Part shown: positions 52,663 to 61,535 of the stretch, piece by piece | Numbering within the stretch: the first letter of the stretch is position 1 | Layout: each line of letters starts with the position of its first letter | Assembly (NCBI GenBank): GCA_963663605.2 | Contig: CAXXVF010000002.1 | Location: 1,488,001 to 1,552,000, forward strand | Length of the DNA: 64,000 nucleotides | From: Sporobacter sp963663605 | Lineage (GTDB): Bacteria; Bacillota; Clostridia; Oscillospirales; Oscillospiraceae | Reading direction: 5' to 3' | Translations under genes and position numbers: made by a program | The notes under the pieces: generated by a model | What the model saw: only the letters and a program-made list of their open reading frames with translations | What the model was told of the DNA's origin: nothing | Database searches by the model: none

Positions 52663-55233
52663 CTACAAAGCGCAAGGTCGATTCGTATAGCTAATGGAGA
52701 TTTGGATATTCGAGACATCCGTAATCGTGTCTATTTGGACAATTTGTGATAATACGCTCAGTTCCTCTTTTACGATATCCGAAAGAAACGCAGTTTCATC
52801 CGGTACTTGTTGATAGCTTTTGATAACACTTTGCCCAATTAGCCTTAGTATTTTGATTCTTAGGCTTCTGATGGTATTGCATGCCTCATAGAAACTTTCC
52901 GGGGAAGCCATCATTTCGTCATCTTCACAGATAAGAGCAATTTGGAAAAAGGCGTCTTCCTCACGAGGCGCAATTATTCTGCTCTCCGGATTAAGCCAAG
53001 TCCGTAGTGTAACGGGGTGCTTTGGTGTACCGTATTCCTTCATTGCGTCCGATAAATCTTGAAAGGACAGCCTGTGTGCATCTTTATACGCTAACAGCTG
53101 CTCCTTCCAATGCTTTGATTTTCGAAACGCCTCATTAATTTGCTTATTCGAAGCGGCAAGCTTTTTTATTATCTCTTCGATAACGTCCTTTGCTTGATCA
53201 CTGTTCTTTGTAAACAACAACATGTCGCCGGTTGCAATGTCTTTTACTTCACTTTCCATAACCGTCATCTGGTCATGATCAAATATGTACGGCGTGAAAT
53301 ATTTCGTAAAAAAGATTGATTCTCCGTCCGATGTGGTTGCAATTCGAACAATATCCGCTTTGGTCGCCGCGCCTCCAGACACATTCGATGCAGCTTGCAA
53401 CGCTGATTTTATTGTAATTCTCTCTAAGTATTCTTCGATTTCTAGGCTGTCCAGAATATCGCTGTGGACGATTTGCTCTTCTTCGCTTATATCCGAAATT
53501 TCAAACTCTAGTATAGACCGGTTATTGAGTTCCAGTTCTTTTTGCGCAAACATTTTTTTATAATAATTAAAGAAAAGCCGTTCATGCGGATATAGTAAAC
53601 ATTCTACTCTTGGGGCGACAAAGATAGAAAAAACAGAAAACAGTTTTGCACCCAAACATCCGATAGAAACAACGGTATCATAGTTATCCTTGGAATCAAA
53701 AGCACCGGTAGTTTTTATGTGCAAATCATTGTCTAGAGCTATCCCTGAGGGTAAGAGTGCTTTGAAAATATCAATATAAAAAGGCTTTGGAACCAATAGA
53801 AGTACTGTTCCGAGCTGCAACGCATTCTCAAGCACATCTATAAAAGGCTTTGCTTTGGAATTCCTGTATTCAATTGAATTAAAGATGGTATTCATAGTTC
53901 GGGATATGCCCGACAGCAAATCACCAAATGCCCCGTTATAATCATTTGCAACGCCGGCCAAAAATCCTTTTTTTTCAAGTGCTGATGGGCATTCTATGTT
54001 CATTTTTTGTCGTGCAATTTCAACATCGTGTATTGGGAAAGGAATATTTGAGAAATAATTCATCAGAGAATAGCTTTCGATAATGAATCTATCGATTATT
54101 TCATCATTTTGATTATAGTTTCGGACATCCGATATCTTTCGGCGAAAGGTCCGATATTCATCTATATCAATAATGCTATCGACATCATGCTCAATAATAT
54201 CTCGATTTATGATGTTGTTAATAAGCAACTCGTTAGTACAGGTAAGGGGCCCATCCGGTGCGGTAGGTGATGAATAAGATAGTAGCATGTCCTTGGTGCA
54301 TGCAAAGACGCTTGCATCCGGATATGCCGCACAAAGATGGGCGTCATAGTCTGCAATGGGAAGTGATATTAGGGCTTTTTTTAGGCTTCTCCGATTAAAA
54401 ATGTCCGGCAGCTCCGTCTCGCCGTTTTTAGTTGCTTGTACACCTATAATAAGAAAAGCAAAAACTTGCTTTTCTTCATCTGTAAATATGAGTTCTCTTG
54501 CAATAGAAGCCTTATTTGTAAATTTCAGTATAGGAGTATTTTTACCCGGGTTGCCGTGGAAAGGATATTCATTACCTTCGGAAAAATAGGATACCGGCAT
54601 CAAGTCGGTTATTCCGATATGCTGGGCTCCGCCATAACCAATCTTCACTTTATCCACGAAAGAGTCCGCAAAATCTCGATTACATACGATTACAGCAGAT
54701 TTTTTTCCAATGCCTGCTACATCGGATTTGCTTTTATTAAAGACAGTTTGCAGAAAATTATACTTTGCTTTAGAGTCGGTGCGTATCCCTCTGCCGTCCA
54801 AAATGGTTGCCTCGCCGTAATAGGGCTTTATTTTATAAAACGATTTTGGTGGCATAGTAACTGTTGTTGGCGTCCTATGTCCTTTTTGAAAAGAATCAAA
54901 TGTCACTTGTGCCATATTATCAGCTGTTAAACCAAGAAATTTAGCACGTTTATTTTCGAAGATTACAATGTCTCCGGGACTCAGCGATTCCACTAATTCT
55001 GCCGGGGTTAGTTCATCATAAACAATACAAGACAATGCAATATAAAGGGTCAGCAAAATATCAAATATCTGCGACCCCGTATGAAAAATGAGACTGCTGC
55101 TTTTTTCTGCCTCATCCATTAGTTCAACAACATAGTCTGTAAAAGTTGAGATGATTAGGCTGTTTGAGATAATTTCATCTTCGAATAAAATACTACATTT
55201 GCTTAACAAGCCTAAAATCGGATCATTGGGCAT
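52663..55233 (-). CDS. drmE: DrmE-like protein of a class 2 DISARM-type system
   Basis: 856 residues, first gene of the operon. No catalytic motif is obvious. Two nucleotide-binding-like segments are visible: SAVIVCNRDFADSFV near 180 and VVSIGCLGAKLFSVFS near 530, as in a degenerate helicase fold. Size, texture and place next to drmA/drmB match DrmE, the class-2-specific DISARM protein of unknown biochemistry. GGAGG precedes the ATG. The promoter is in the adjacent repeat copy at 55312-55594. Confidence 0.72.
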   Translation of the reverse strand: MPNDPILGLLSKCSILFEDEIISNSLIISTFTDYVVELMDEAEKSSSLIFHTGSQIFDILLTLYIALSCIVYDELTPAELVESLSPGDIVIFENKRAKFLGLTADNMAQVTFDSFQKGHRTPTTVTMPPKSFYKIKPYYGEATILDGRGIRTDSKAKYNFLQTVFNKSKSDVAGIGKKSAVIVCNRDFADSFVDKVKIGYGGAQHIGITDLMPVSYFSEGNEYPFHGNPGKNTPILKFTNKASIARELIFTDEEKQVFAFLIIGVQATKNGETELPDIFNRRSLKKALISLPIADYDAHLCAAYPDASVFACTKDMLLSYSSPTAPDGPLTCTNELLINNIINRDIIEHDVDSIIDIDEYRTFRRKISDVRNYNQNDEIIDRFIIESYSLMNYFSNIPFPIHDVEIARQKMNIECPSALEKKGFLAGVANDYNGAFGDLLSGISRTMNTIFNSIEYRNSKAKPFIDVLENALQLGTVLLLVPKPFYIDIFKALLPSGIALDNDLHIKTTGAFDSKDNYDTVVSIGCLGAKLFSVFSIFVAPRVECLLYPHERLFFNYYKKMFAQKELELNNRSILEFEISDISEEEQIVHSDILDSLEIEEYLERITIKSALQAASNVSGGAATKADIVRIATTSDGESIFFTKYFTPYIFDHDQMTVMESEVKDIATGDMLLFTKNSDQAKDVIEEIIKKLAASNKQINEAFRKSKHWKEQLLAYKDAHRLSFQDLSDAMKEYGTPKHPVTLRTWLNPESRIIAPREEDAFFQIALICEDDEMMASPESFYEACNTIRSLRIKILRLIGQSVIKSYQQVPDETAFLSDIVKEELSVLSQIVQIDTITDVSNIQISISYTNRPCAL

Positions 55234-55311
55234 TTTGTCTCCCTCCTGTTGAGGCCAACTGCAAAACGCTTTCTATCCCAGAGTTTTTTCATCTTCCCAT
55301 TGGTACAATTA

Positions 55312-55594
55312 GATTCCGTCCTACAAAAGCGCAAACCGCTCCGCCTAATGGCAGAGCGGTTCTTCTAACGGCTGCCATCCGATTGCTTGGAGCAGGCCCT
55401 GTAGTCTCATATCGCTATATTTCGTCAACTTTACCGATATTAACCTAATCTTATATATTATACTGGAAATCATTACATTTTTCAATGCGTTTCGCGAGTA
55501 ATTATCATTATAATCGTATATTTTTGGAGGTGATTATTGGGCCCCTGCGAAAATACATAAAAAGCAAATAAACTTTGAAATGGCTTGTCAGAAA
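55312..55594. repeat. Direct repeat copy B (283 bp), between the DISARM operon and parA
   Basis: Partner of 45277-45558. The hairpin AACCGCTC / GAGCGGTT is perfect here; copy A keeps pairing through a C-to-T (G-U wobble) change. It carries the minus-strand promoter for drmE and leads on the plus strand into the parA ribosome site. It is 79 bases from the drmE start and 40 bases from the parA start. Confidence 0.9.
55457..55485 (-). promoter_or_regulatory. Minus-strand sigma-A promoter in repeat copy B
   Basis: TTGAAA (55480-55485), 17 bases, TATAAT (55457-55462), the same as in copy A. It predicts a ~217-base leader before drmE. Confidence 0.75.
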
Positions 55595-55633
55595 AGGTAA
55601 GCCATTTCGTTATTTCTGGAGGTGAAAAATCAA

Positions 55634-56452
55634 ATGACCAATGTAATTTCCATTGTCAACCAAAAGGGCGGAGTAACCAAGACCACCACAACCGCGAACC
55701 TCGGTATCGGGCTGGCGCAGGAGGGAAAGAAAGTTTTAGTGCTGGACAACGATCCTCAGGGCAGCCTGTCTATCAGTCTCGGATATCCGCAGCCCGACAA
55801 ATTGCCCATGAGCATGGCGACGGTTATGGAGAAAATCATGAACGACAAGCCCTTTAATCCTAAAGACGGCATATTGCGCCATGAGGAAGGCGTTTATTTG
55901 ATGCCCGCCAACATTGAGCTGTCCGGCGTGGAGGTTGGTTTAGTGAACGCAATCAGCCGTGAGAGCATTGTAAAACAGTATTTGGACGGCATAAAGAGGG
56001 ATTATGATTATGTCCTCATAGACTGCCCTCCGTCTCTTGGTATGCTCACCGTAAACGCGCTGACCGCCGCCGACAGCGTTATTATCCCTGTTCAGCCGCA
56101 GTATCTATCGGCAAAGGGGCTTGAACAGCTATTGCAGACAATAAATAAAGTGCGGCGGCAGTTAAACCCGAGGCTCAAAATCGACGGCATACTGTTGACT
56201 ATGGTGGACAGCCGCACGAATTTTGCTAAGGAAATCAACGCACTTTTACGCGAGACTTACGGTGGGCGGCTCAGAGTATTCAATACGGAGATTCCCCACT
56301 CCGTCCGTGCCGCGGAAATCAGCGCGGAGGGCATGAGCATTTTTAAGCATGACCCCAAGGGCAAGGTTGCGGCGGCCTACGCAGAACTGACGAAGGAGGT
56401 GCTCAGCATTGAAAAGCAGCGGCAAAAACATAAATCTGATAAGCTACGATGA
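55634..56452 (+). CDS. parA: ParA/Soj partition ATPase
   Basis: 272 residues. Deviant Walker A QKGGVTKTTTTANLG at the N-terminus, LVLDNDPQGSLSISLG (Walker A' region), VLIDCPPSLGMLTVNAL. It partitions the element's DNA together with ParB. The ATG at 55634 is used; GGAGGTG lies 11 bases before it, and the GTG at 55622 sits within that ribosome site. The stop overlaps parB by 44 bases. First gene of the plus-strand mobile-element operon. Confidence 0.92.
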   Translation: MTNVISIVNQKGGVTKTTTTANLGIGLAQEGKKVLVLDNDPQGSLSISLGYPQPDKLPMSMATVMEKIMNDKPFNPKDGILRHEEGVYLMPANIELSGVEVGLVNAISRESIVKQYLDGIKRDYDYVLIDCPPSLGMLTVNALTAADSVIIPVQPQYLSAKGLEQLLQTINKVRRQLNPRLKIDGILLTMVDSRTNFAKEINALLRETYGGRLRVFNTEIPHSVRAAEISAEGMSIFKHDPKGKVAAAYAELTKEVLSIEKQRQKHKSDKLR

Positions 56453-57333
56453 CATTTTTTCCACAGAAGAAAGCCGTGCCGACGACAGGCGCGAGAAGGT
56501 CATGGATATTCCCATTTCAGATCTTATTTCTTTCAAAAACCACCCGTTTAAAGTTTTGGACGATGAAGCTATGCGGAGTACAGTTGAGAGTGTCAGGGAG
56601 TTTGGCGTACTCGTTCCGGCAATCGCCAGGCCATGTGACGGCGGTTATGAGCTTATTTCAGGACACCGGCGCAAACGCGCCTGTGAGCTTGCGGGGATTA
56701 AAGCCATGCCGGTTATCGTCCGCGATTTGGACGATGATTCCGCCACGATAATAATGTGCGACAGCAATTTACAGCGCGAAAATATCCTGCCGAGCGAACG
56801 AGCGGCGGCGTATAAAATGAAACTGGAGGCTATGAAACGGCAGGGCGCGAGGACGGATTTAACCTCATCCCAAGTTGGGATGAAGTTGCAAACACTTGAT
56901 GTTTTAGGCAAACAAGTAGGTGAAAGCAGAAATCAAATCCATCGCTATATCCGACTCACCGAGCTAACGCCCGAACTCAGTGACATGGTGGACAACAAAC
57001 AAATCGCCTTTAATCCTGCCGTGGAATTTGTCATATCTGAAACCTGACGAACAGACACTTTTACTTGAAACCATCGACAGCGAACAAGCTACCCCCTCTC
57101 TGTCACAGGCGCAGCGGCTTAAAAAATTCAGTCAGGAGGGCAAGTTAAACGAGGAAAGCATGCTCGCTATCATGTCCGAGGAGAAAAAGAGCGAGCTTGG
57201 CAAGGTGACGCTTACGGGAGAAAAGCTTAAAAAGTATTTTCCGCCGTCGTATACGCCGAAACAGATGGAAGACGTAATTGTTAATCTGCTCGACCAATGG
57301 CAGAGGAAAAGGCAGCGCGACCAGGCACGGTAA
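56409..57333 (+). pseudogene. parB: ParB-like partition protein split by a +1 frameshift
   Basis: The 5' frame (212 codons) has the ParB nuclease-like fold: IPISDLISFKNHPFKVLDDEAM, ELISGHRRKRACELAG, SNLQRENILPSERAAAYK, and a helix-turn-helix (GESRNQIHRYIRLTEL). It stops at 57047. The expected continuation (LSYLKPDEQTLLLETIDSEQ...) is in the next frame to 57333. Removing one T from the TTT at 57027-57029 joins them as NPAVE-LSYLKPDEQ. This is a genuine mutation, a slippage site or a base-call error. The start is TTG 56409 with AAGGAGGTG nine bases upstream. Confidence 0.8.
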
Positions 57334-57392
57334 TATCGGCAGACGGCGTTTCGAAAGGAGCGCGTTTTTTATGCCCGCAGGAGGTGGTGAAA

Positions 57393-58313
57393 ATGGGCGA
57401 CACACAGATTTATGACTATCATTACGGCGCTGAGGCCGACCAATACAGTTTCTATCGTATACCCAAAATTCTCATTTTGGACGACCAATTCAAGCAACTT
57501 TCCACCGACGCGAAGCTCCTGTACGGCCTTATGCTTGACCGCATGAGCCTGTCGATGAAAAACGGCTGGTTTGACAATGACAACCGCGTGTTTATTCACT
57601 TCGCGCTCCATGACATTATGGAACAGCTGAATTGCCAGCACGGAAAGGCCGTGAAACTCCTTGCCGAGCTGGATATGCCGAAGGGCATCGGGCTAATCCG
57701 GCGCGTAAAGCAGGGGCAGGGGCGGCCTGCCAAAATATACGTTTTAAAAGCAAGCTTCAGACTTCCGATTAACGGAACTCAAGACTTCTCAAAATCAGAA
57801 GTGCAGACTTCCGAATACGGGAACCCAAGACTTCCGAAAATCGAATGTGCAGACTTCCGAAAATCGGCAGCTAATTGTAATAATAAGAATAATACTGAAA
57901 AGAGTTATACTCATCCATCAATCAATCGCACAGAGCGCACCGCGGACAGGATTGATGTGGAGGGATTGAGAGAAAAAGTCAAAGAAAACATCGAGTATGA
58001 AATTCTCATTGGGGATAACCTGGCCGAGAAAGAAAGGCTCGACGAGCTTGTGGATTTAATCGTCGAAACCCTCTGTATGCGGAAGTCAACACTTACGATT
58101 TCCGGCAATGAGTACCCCGCCGGGCTGGTAAAAGAGAAGCTTGAGCGGATAAACCGGGATTGCATTGACTACGTTTTTGACTGCCTGAGCAAAAATACCA
58201 CTCAAATCCGCAACATAAAGAGCTACCTGATTGCGACATTATTCAATGCGCCGAGTACTGTGGGAAATTATTACGCCGCCCAGGTAAATCATGATTTTTA
58301 CGCAAGCGGCTGA
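57393..58313 (+). CDS. repA: RepA_N-type replication initiator
   Basis: 306 residues. The N-terminal domain YSFYRIPKILILDDQFKQLSTDAKLLYGLMLDRMSLS is the RepA_N signature of Firmicutes plasmids and ICEs. A winged-helix second half of that domain follows, then a linker and a C-terminal helical domain (LREKVKENIEYEIL to NYYAAQVNHDFYASG). It starts plasmid-like replication of the element. The ATG at 57393 has GGAGG eight bases upstream; the frame is open from 57297, overlapping parB. Confidence 0.88.
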   Translation: MGDTQIYDYHYGAEADQYSFYRIPKILILDDQFKQLSTDAKLLYGLMLDRMSLSMKNGWFDNDNRVFIHFALHDIMEQLNCQHGKAVKLLAELDMPKGIGLIRRVKQGQGRPAKIYVLKASFRLPINGTQDFSKSEVQTSEYGNPRLPKIECADFRKSAANCNNKNNTEKSYTHPSINRTERTADRIDVEGLREKVKENIEYEILIGDNLAEKERLDELVDLIVETLCMRKSTLTISGNEYPAGLVKEKLERINRDCIDYVFDCLSKNTTQIRNIKSYLIATLFNAPSTVGNYYAAQVNHDFYASG

Positions 58314-58357
58314 GAAAATCAGCCGTTTATTATTTTCAAAAAGGAGAACAAATTCAC

Positions 58358-58711
58358 ATGAAAAGACAGCTTGCATACGTTACAGCACCGTGGGATACAT
58401 ACGGCAAGGAAAAAACCAAACGAGCGGCTTCATACTGCCGAAAGCTCTACGAAGCGGGTTACACCCCCATTTGTCCGCTGTTGTCGCAGAACACCTTCAT
58501 AGACGACCGTATCCCCGCCGAACACAAGGACGGCATCGACATGAGCCATGATTTACTCAGCCGGGCAAATGTCCTCGTAATATGCGACAGCACCCTCGAT
58601 GAGACGGTGAAAAATGATATTGCCCTCGCAAAACAAAAGCATAAGACAGCGACAACCCTTGACGGAATCCTCGCCGTTGAGTTTTTGGGGAAATGCCCGA
58701 TGGAGGACTGA
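58358..58711 (+). CDS. Deoxyribosyltransferase-fold protein (DUF7768/DUF4406-like)
   Basis: 117 residues. AYVTAPWDTYGKEKTKRAASYCRKLYEAGYTPICPLL and ANVLVICDSTLDETVKNDIALAKQ match the nucleoside 2-deoxyribosyltransferase-like Rossmann fold found in small mobile-element proteins. The Asp/Glu catalytic pair of true transferases is not evident, so its activity is unknown. AAGGAGAAC precedes the ATG. Directly upstream of the pilus genes. Confidence 0.68.
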   Translation: MKRQLAYVTAPWDTYGKEKTKRAASYCRKLYEAGYTPICPLLSQNTFIDDRIPAEHKDGIDMSHDLLSRANVLVICDSTLDETVKNDIALAKQKHKTATTLDGILAVEFLGKCPMED

Positions 58712-58714
58712 TGA

Positions 58715-59422
58715 ATGCGGATATTACTTAAAAACAAAATTGTTATCGGCAGCGTCTGCCTTATCCTCGCCGCCCTGCTTGCCTTCGGGCTATTGCCGAA
58801 ATTGTATAACAGCCAATCGGCGACAACGGAGGTTGTCCGGCTAAACCAGACCGTTGAATACGGCACTGTGATTGACGAATCCATGCTGACAATCGCAGAA
58901 GTCGGGGCTTACGGCTTGTCCGGCCGTGTCGCGACGAGCAAGGCCGACGTAATAGGAAAGGTGGCGGCAACAACTGTGTACGCCGATGAAAACCTCCTAC
59001 CGGAACGGTTTTTGAGCCTTGAGGATTTCGAGAAGGAAACCGTAAAGCAGGGCGCAAGCCTTGAAGCCGGACAAGTCCTTATAACCGTCAGCTTCCCGAC
59101 CGTATCATCAGGTATCGCGGGGCTTCTCCGCGGCGGCGACAGCGTAGACGTTTATGAATACGCCACCGACGAGCTTGGGCAGAGTGTTGTCAATAAAGCG
59201 TTGGCGGGTATGACGGTTTACGATGTCCTGAACAGCAAGCTCATATCCCTTGACGGCCTCGACGCGGAGCTTGAAGCTGATAAAACCCTGAGCGCCAATG
59301 ATTACGATTTCGTTCCCGCATATGTAATCTTCATCGCAAACGAGCAGCAAGCCAAGACGCTGGTTAAACTGGAACGTGAAAAGTCAATGCACCTGACCTT
59401 ACAGGAAGCGGGTGACAGATAA
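58715..59422 (+). CDS. cpaB: CpaB/RcpC-like SAF-domain pilus protein
   Basis: 235 residues. A single N-terminal span (about 8-28) precedes a SAF domain (VRLNQTVEYGTVIDESMLTIAEV... VIGKVAATTVYADENLLPERF), then a CpaB-like region (VSFPTVSSGIAGLLRGGDSVDV). In Tad pili, CpaB lies outside the membrane and stabilises the secretion channel. The ATG at 58715 has GGAGG eight bases upstream. First of a tightly packed operon with overlapping genes. Confidence 0.82.
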   Translation: MRILLKNKIVIGSVCLILAALLAFGLLPKLYNSQSATTEVVRLNQTVEYGTVIDESMLTIAEVGAYGLSGRVATSKADVIGKVAATTVYADENLLPERFLSLEDFEKETVKQGASLEAGQVLITVSFPTVSSGIAGLLRGGDSVDVYEYATDELGQSVVNKALAGMTVYDVLNSKLISLDGLDAELEADKTLSANDYDFVPAYVIFIANEQQAKTLVKLEREKSMHLTLQEAGDR

Positions 59423-60120
59423 TGCGCATCTGCGCAATTTGGGGCGCGCCGCAGTCGGGCAAAACAACGCTTGCGGTAAATCTCTCCCATGCGATCAGCG
59501 GGAGTGGTAAAAGCGTACTGCTGATCTCGACGGCGGATTACAGCGAATTATCGGCTGTTTTCGGCACAAATATTTCGGACAGGCAATGCTTAAAGGCGGC
59601 AATTGAGGGGTGCGAGAGCATTAAGCATATGGCGCATAAAATCAGCGAACTGCTTTTTATCCTCGCTCCATCAAGCGCCGCCGACGCTCTTGATGAAAAT
59701 TACTCCGGCGAGCAGGCAAAGACGCTGCTTGCGCTTGCAAAGGCTGCTTATGACGTTGTCCTTGTGGATTGTCAGTCTCAGACGAGCAACACCTTATCCG
59801 CGTGGGCGCTCAGCAAAGCGGAAAAAGTCTTGATGTGTGCGGGAGGCCAGCTCAGCAATATCCTCTGGTTCGCAGCGCACGAAAGAGCGATAGCCGCACT
59901 GGAGCGGAAATCAATACACGTCAGCACCGAGACGGCGCAGTTTTTCGATTATGCCAAAATGCACGAAAATATGGGCTTTAAACCTGTTACCGTCCTTCCG
60001 TTCATTATTGACGCGGCCTTTTTACAGAATGAAAAGAAGCTCATATATAATCTGCAAGGCAAAAAAGGCAAAAAATACGCCGACGCAATAGATAATCTAC
60101 AGGAGGCGATAACCGAATGA
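59422..60120 (+). CDS. cpaE: CpaE/TadZ-like MinD-type ATPase
   Basis: 232 residues. P-loop IWGAPQSGKTTLAVNLSHA at the N-terminus (a GxxxxGKT type, not the deviant KGG form), ADYSELSAVFG, and DVVLVDCQSQTSNTLSAWALS as the second nucleotide-binding strand. There is no receiver domain. Family members place the Tad secretion apparatus in the cell. Start and stop overlap the neighbours (TAATG; ATGA). Confidence 0.78.
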   Translation: MRICAIWGAPQSGKTTLAVNLSHAISGSGKSVLLISTADYSELSAVFGTNISDRQCLKAAIEGCESIKHMAHKISELLFILAPSSAADALDENYSGEQAKTLLALAKAAYDVVLVDCQSQTSNTLSAWALSKAEKVLMCAGGQLSNILWFAAHERAIAALERKSIHVSTETAQFFDYAKMHENMGFKPVTVLPFIIDAAFLQNEKKLIYNLQGKKGKKYADAIDNLQEAITE

Positions 60121-61535
60121 GCATTACCCCATACGAGTTTTTGTCGATAATTCAGGCGTCGGAGGGCGTGGAGCAAACGGCGCTTTCCAGCGGATATAGC
60201 TACCCGAAGCTCCTTGAGCGTGTACGCTCTCAGATAGCCGAAAAACACTCCCACGAACTTGCGGGCGCTCTCGAAAGCACGGAGGCAGCCAAAACCCTGA
60301 AAATCCTTATCCTCAAATACTGCGCGAGCGAGCTTGCCGGGCAGGATTTCGACCGGGACGCGCTTGTGGAAAAGGTCTATCAGGACATGGCGGGGCTTGG
60401 CATACTCACCGAGTATCTGCACGACAGCGCTGTTGAGGAGGTCAACATCAACAGCCACAGGCAAATTGAAATTAATTATCCGGACCGGGTAAAGTTCCTC
60501 TATGGCGAAGAAGCCTTCGACACCCCGCAGGCGGCGTTGGATATAATAAAGCGTATGGTGAGAATGGGCGGCATGGTGCTGGACGCGCAAACGCCGCAGG
60601 TTGACAGCTACACCGGCGACGGCACTCGGATATCCGCGCAGATACCTCCCGCCGTACCGCAGGACAAGGGCGTTATCGCTTCAATCAGAAAGCAGAGCAA
60701 AAGCAATATTACAAGGGCGCAGCTAATTAGCTCCGGCTCCGCTTCGGCAGACATGCTGGATTTCCTTGCAATGTGTCTGTGCAACGGCGTTTCCATAGGT
60801 TTATCGGGCAGCACAGGCTCCGGCAAAACCACCGACCAGGCGTATCTTTTGAACGAGTATATACGCCAGAACGATGATTACAACAACCGCGTTTTTATCA
60901 TTGAGGACAGCCGGGAGCTTAACCTGCTCGACTACGACGTATACAATGACCGCCCCGCCCGCGTGCTTCACGTCACGACCAAGGGGCCGCCCAATCCCAT
61001 CACAATGGGCGACCACATTGTAAAAGCCCTGCGGTTTAACCCCGCGTTGATCGTACCCGCCGAGGTGCGCGACGGTGCGGCTTACCACGCAGCTGTTGCC
61101 GGGCAGACGGGGCATACGATTTTGACGGCGTTCCACGCGGATAATGCCCGCGACGCGTACAAGCGGCTTGTTTCCATGTGCCTTGCCGCCAATTCAAGTC
61201 TGTCCGACGAGCGCCTTTTGGAGATGTGCGTCTCAGCGTGGCCGGTTATGGTTTTCAAACGCCAGCTCAAAGACAACGCCCGCAAATACATGGAGATATT
61301 TGAGGCCACGGGCGTTGACCGTGGCAGACTGCGCGGCAGAACGCTGTACAGATTTGTCATATCCGATACCGAGCGTGACGAACATGGCAAGATCGTGAAA
61401 GTACACGGGGAGCATAAGCGCGCCGGATACATCTCAAGCCAGTTATACCTTCGGCTGCGAGATAACGGCGTACCCGAAGCGGAGATTCTGCGCCTGTTTC
61501 CCGACGCGAAGCCGAAGGAGGAACGGTATGATTAA
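60117..61535 (+). CDS. cpaF: CpaF/TadA-like secretion ATPase (VirB11 family)
   Basis: 472 residues. N-terminal helical region, then the VirB11/CpaF core: EVNINSHRQIEI, IKRMVRMGGMVLDAQTPQVD, Walker A GLSGSTGSGKTT near 230, Asp box FIIEDSRELNLLDYD near 262, Walker B ALIVPAEVRDG near 312, His box GHTILTAFHADNARDAYKRL near 335. It energises pilin assembly. Overlaps of 4 and 8 bases with its neighbours. Confidence 0.92.
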   Translation: MSITPYEFLSIIQASEGVEQTALSSGYSYPKLLERVRSQIAEKHSHELAGALESTEAAKTLKILILKYCASELAGQDFDRDALVEKVYQDMAGLGILTEYLHDSAVEEVNINSHRQIEINYPDRVKFLYGEEAFDTPQAALDIIKRMVRMGGMVLDAQTPQVDSYTGDGTRISAQIPPAVPQDKGVIASIRKQSKSNITRAQLISSGSASADMLDFLAMCLCNGVSIGLSGSTGSGKTTDQAYLLNEYIRQNDDYNNRVFIIEDSRELNLLDYDVYNDRPARVLHVTTKGPPNPITMGDHIVKALRFNPALIVPAEVRDGAAYHAAVAGQTGHTILTAFHADNARDAYKRLVSMCLAANSSLSDERLLEMCVSAWPVMVFKRQLKDNARKYMEIFEATGVDRGRLRGRTLYRFVISDTERDEHGKIVKVHGEHKRAGYISSQLYLRLRDNGVPEAEILRLFPDAKPKEERYD

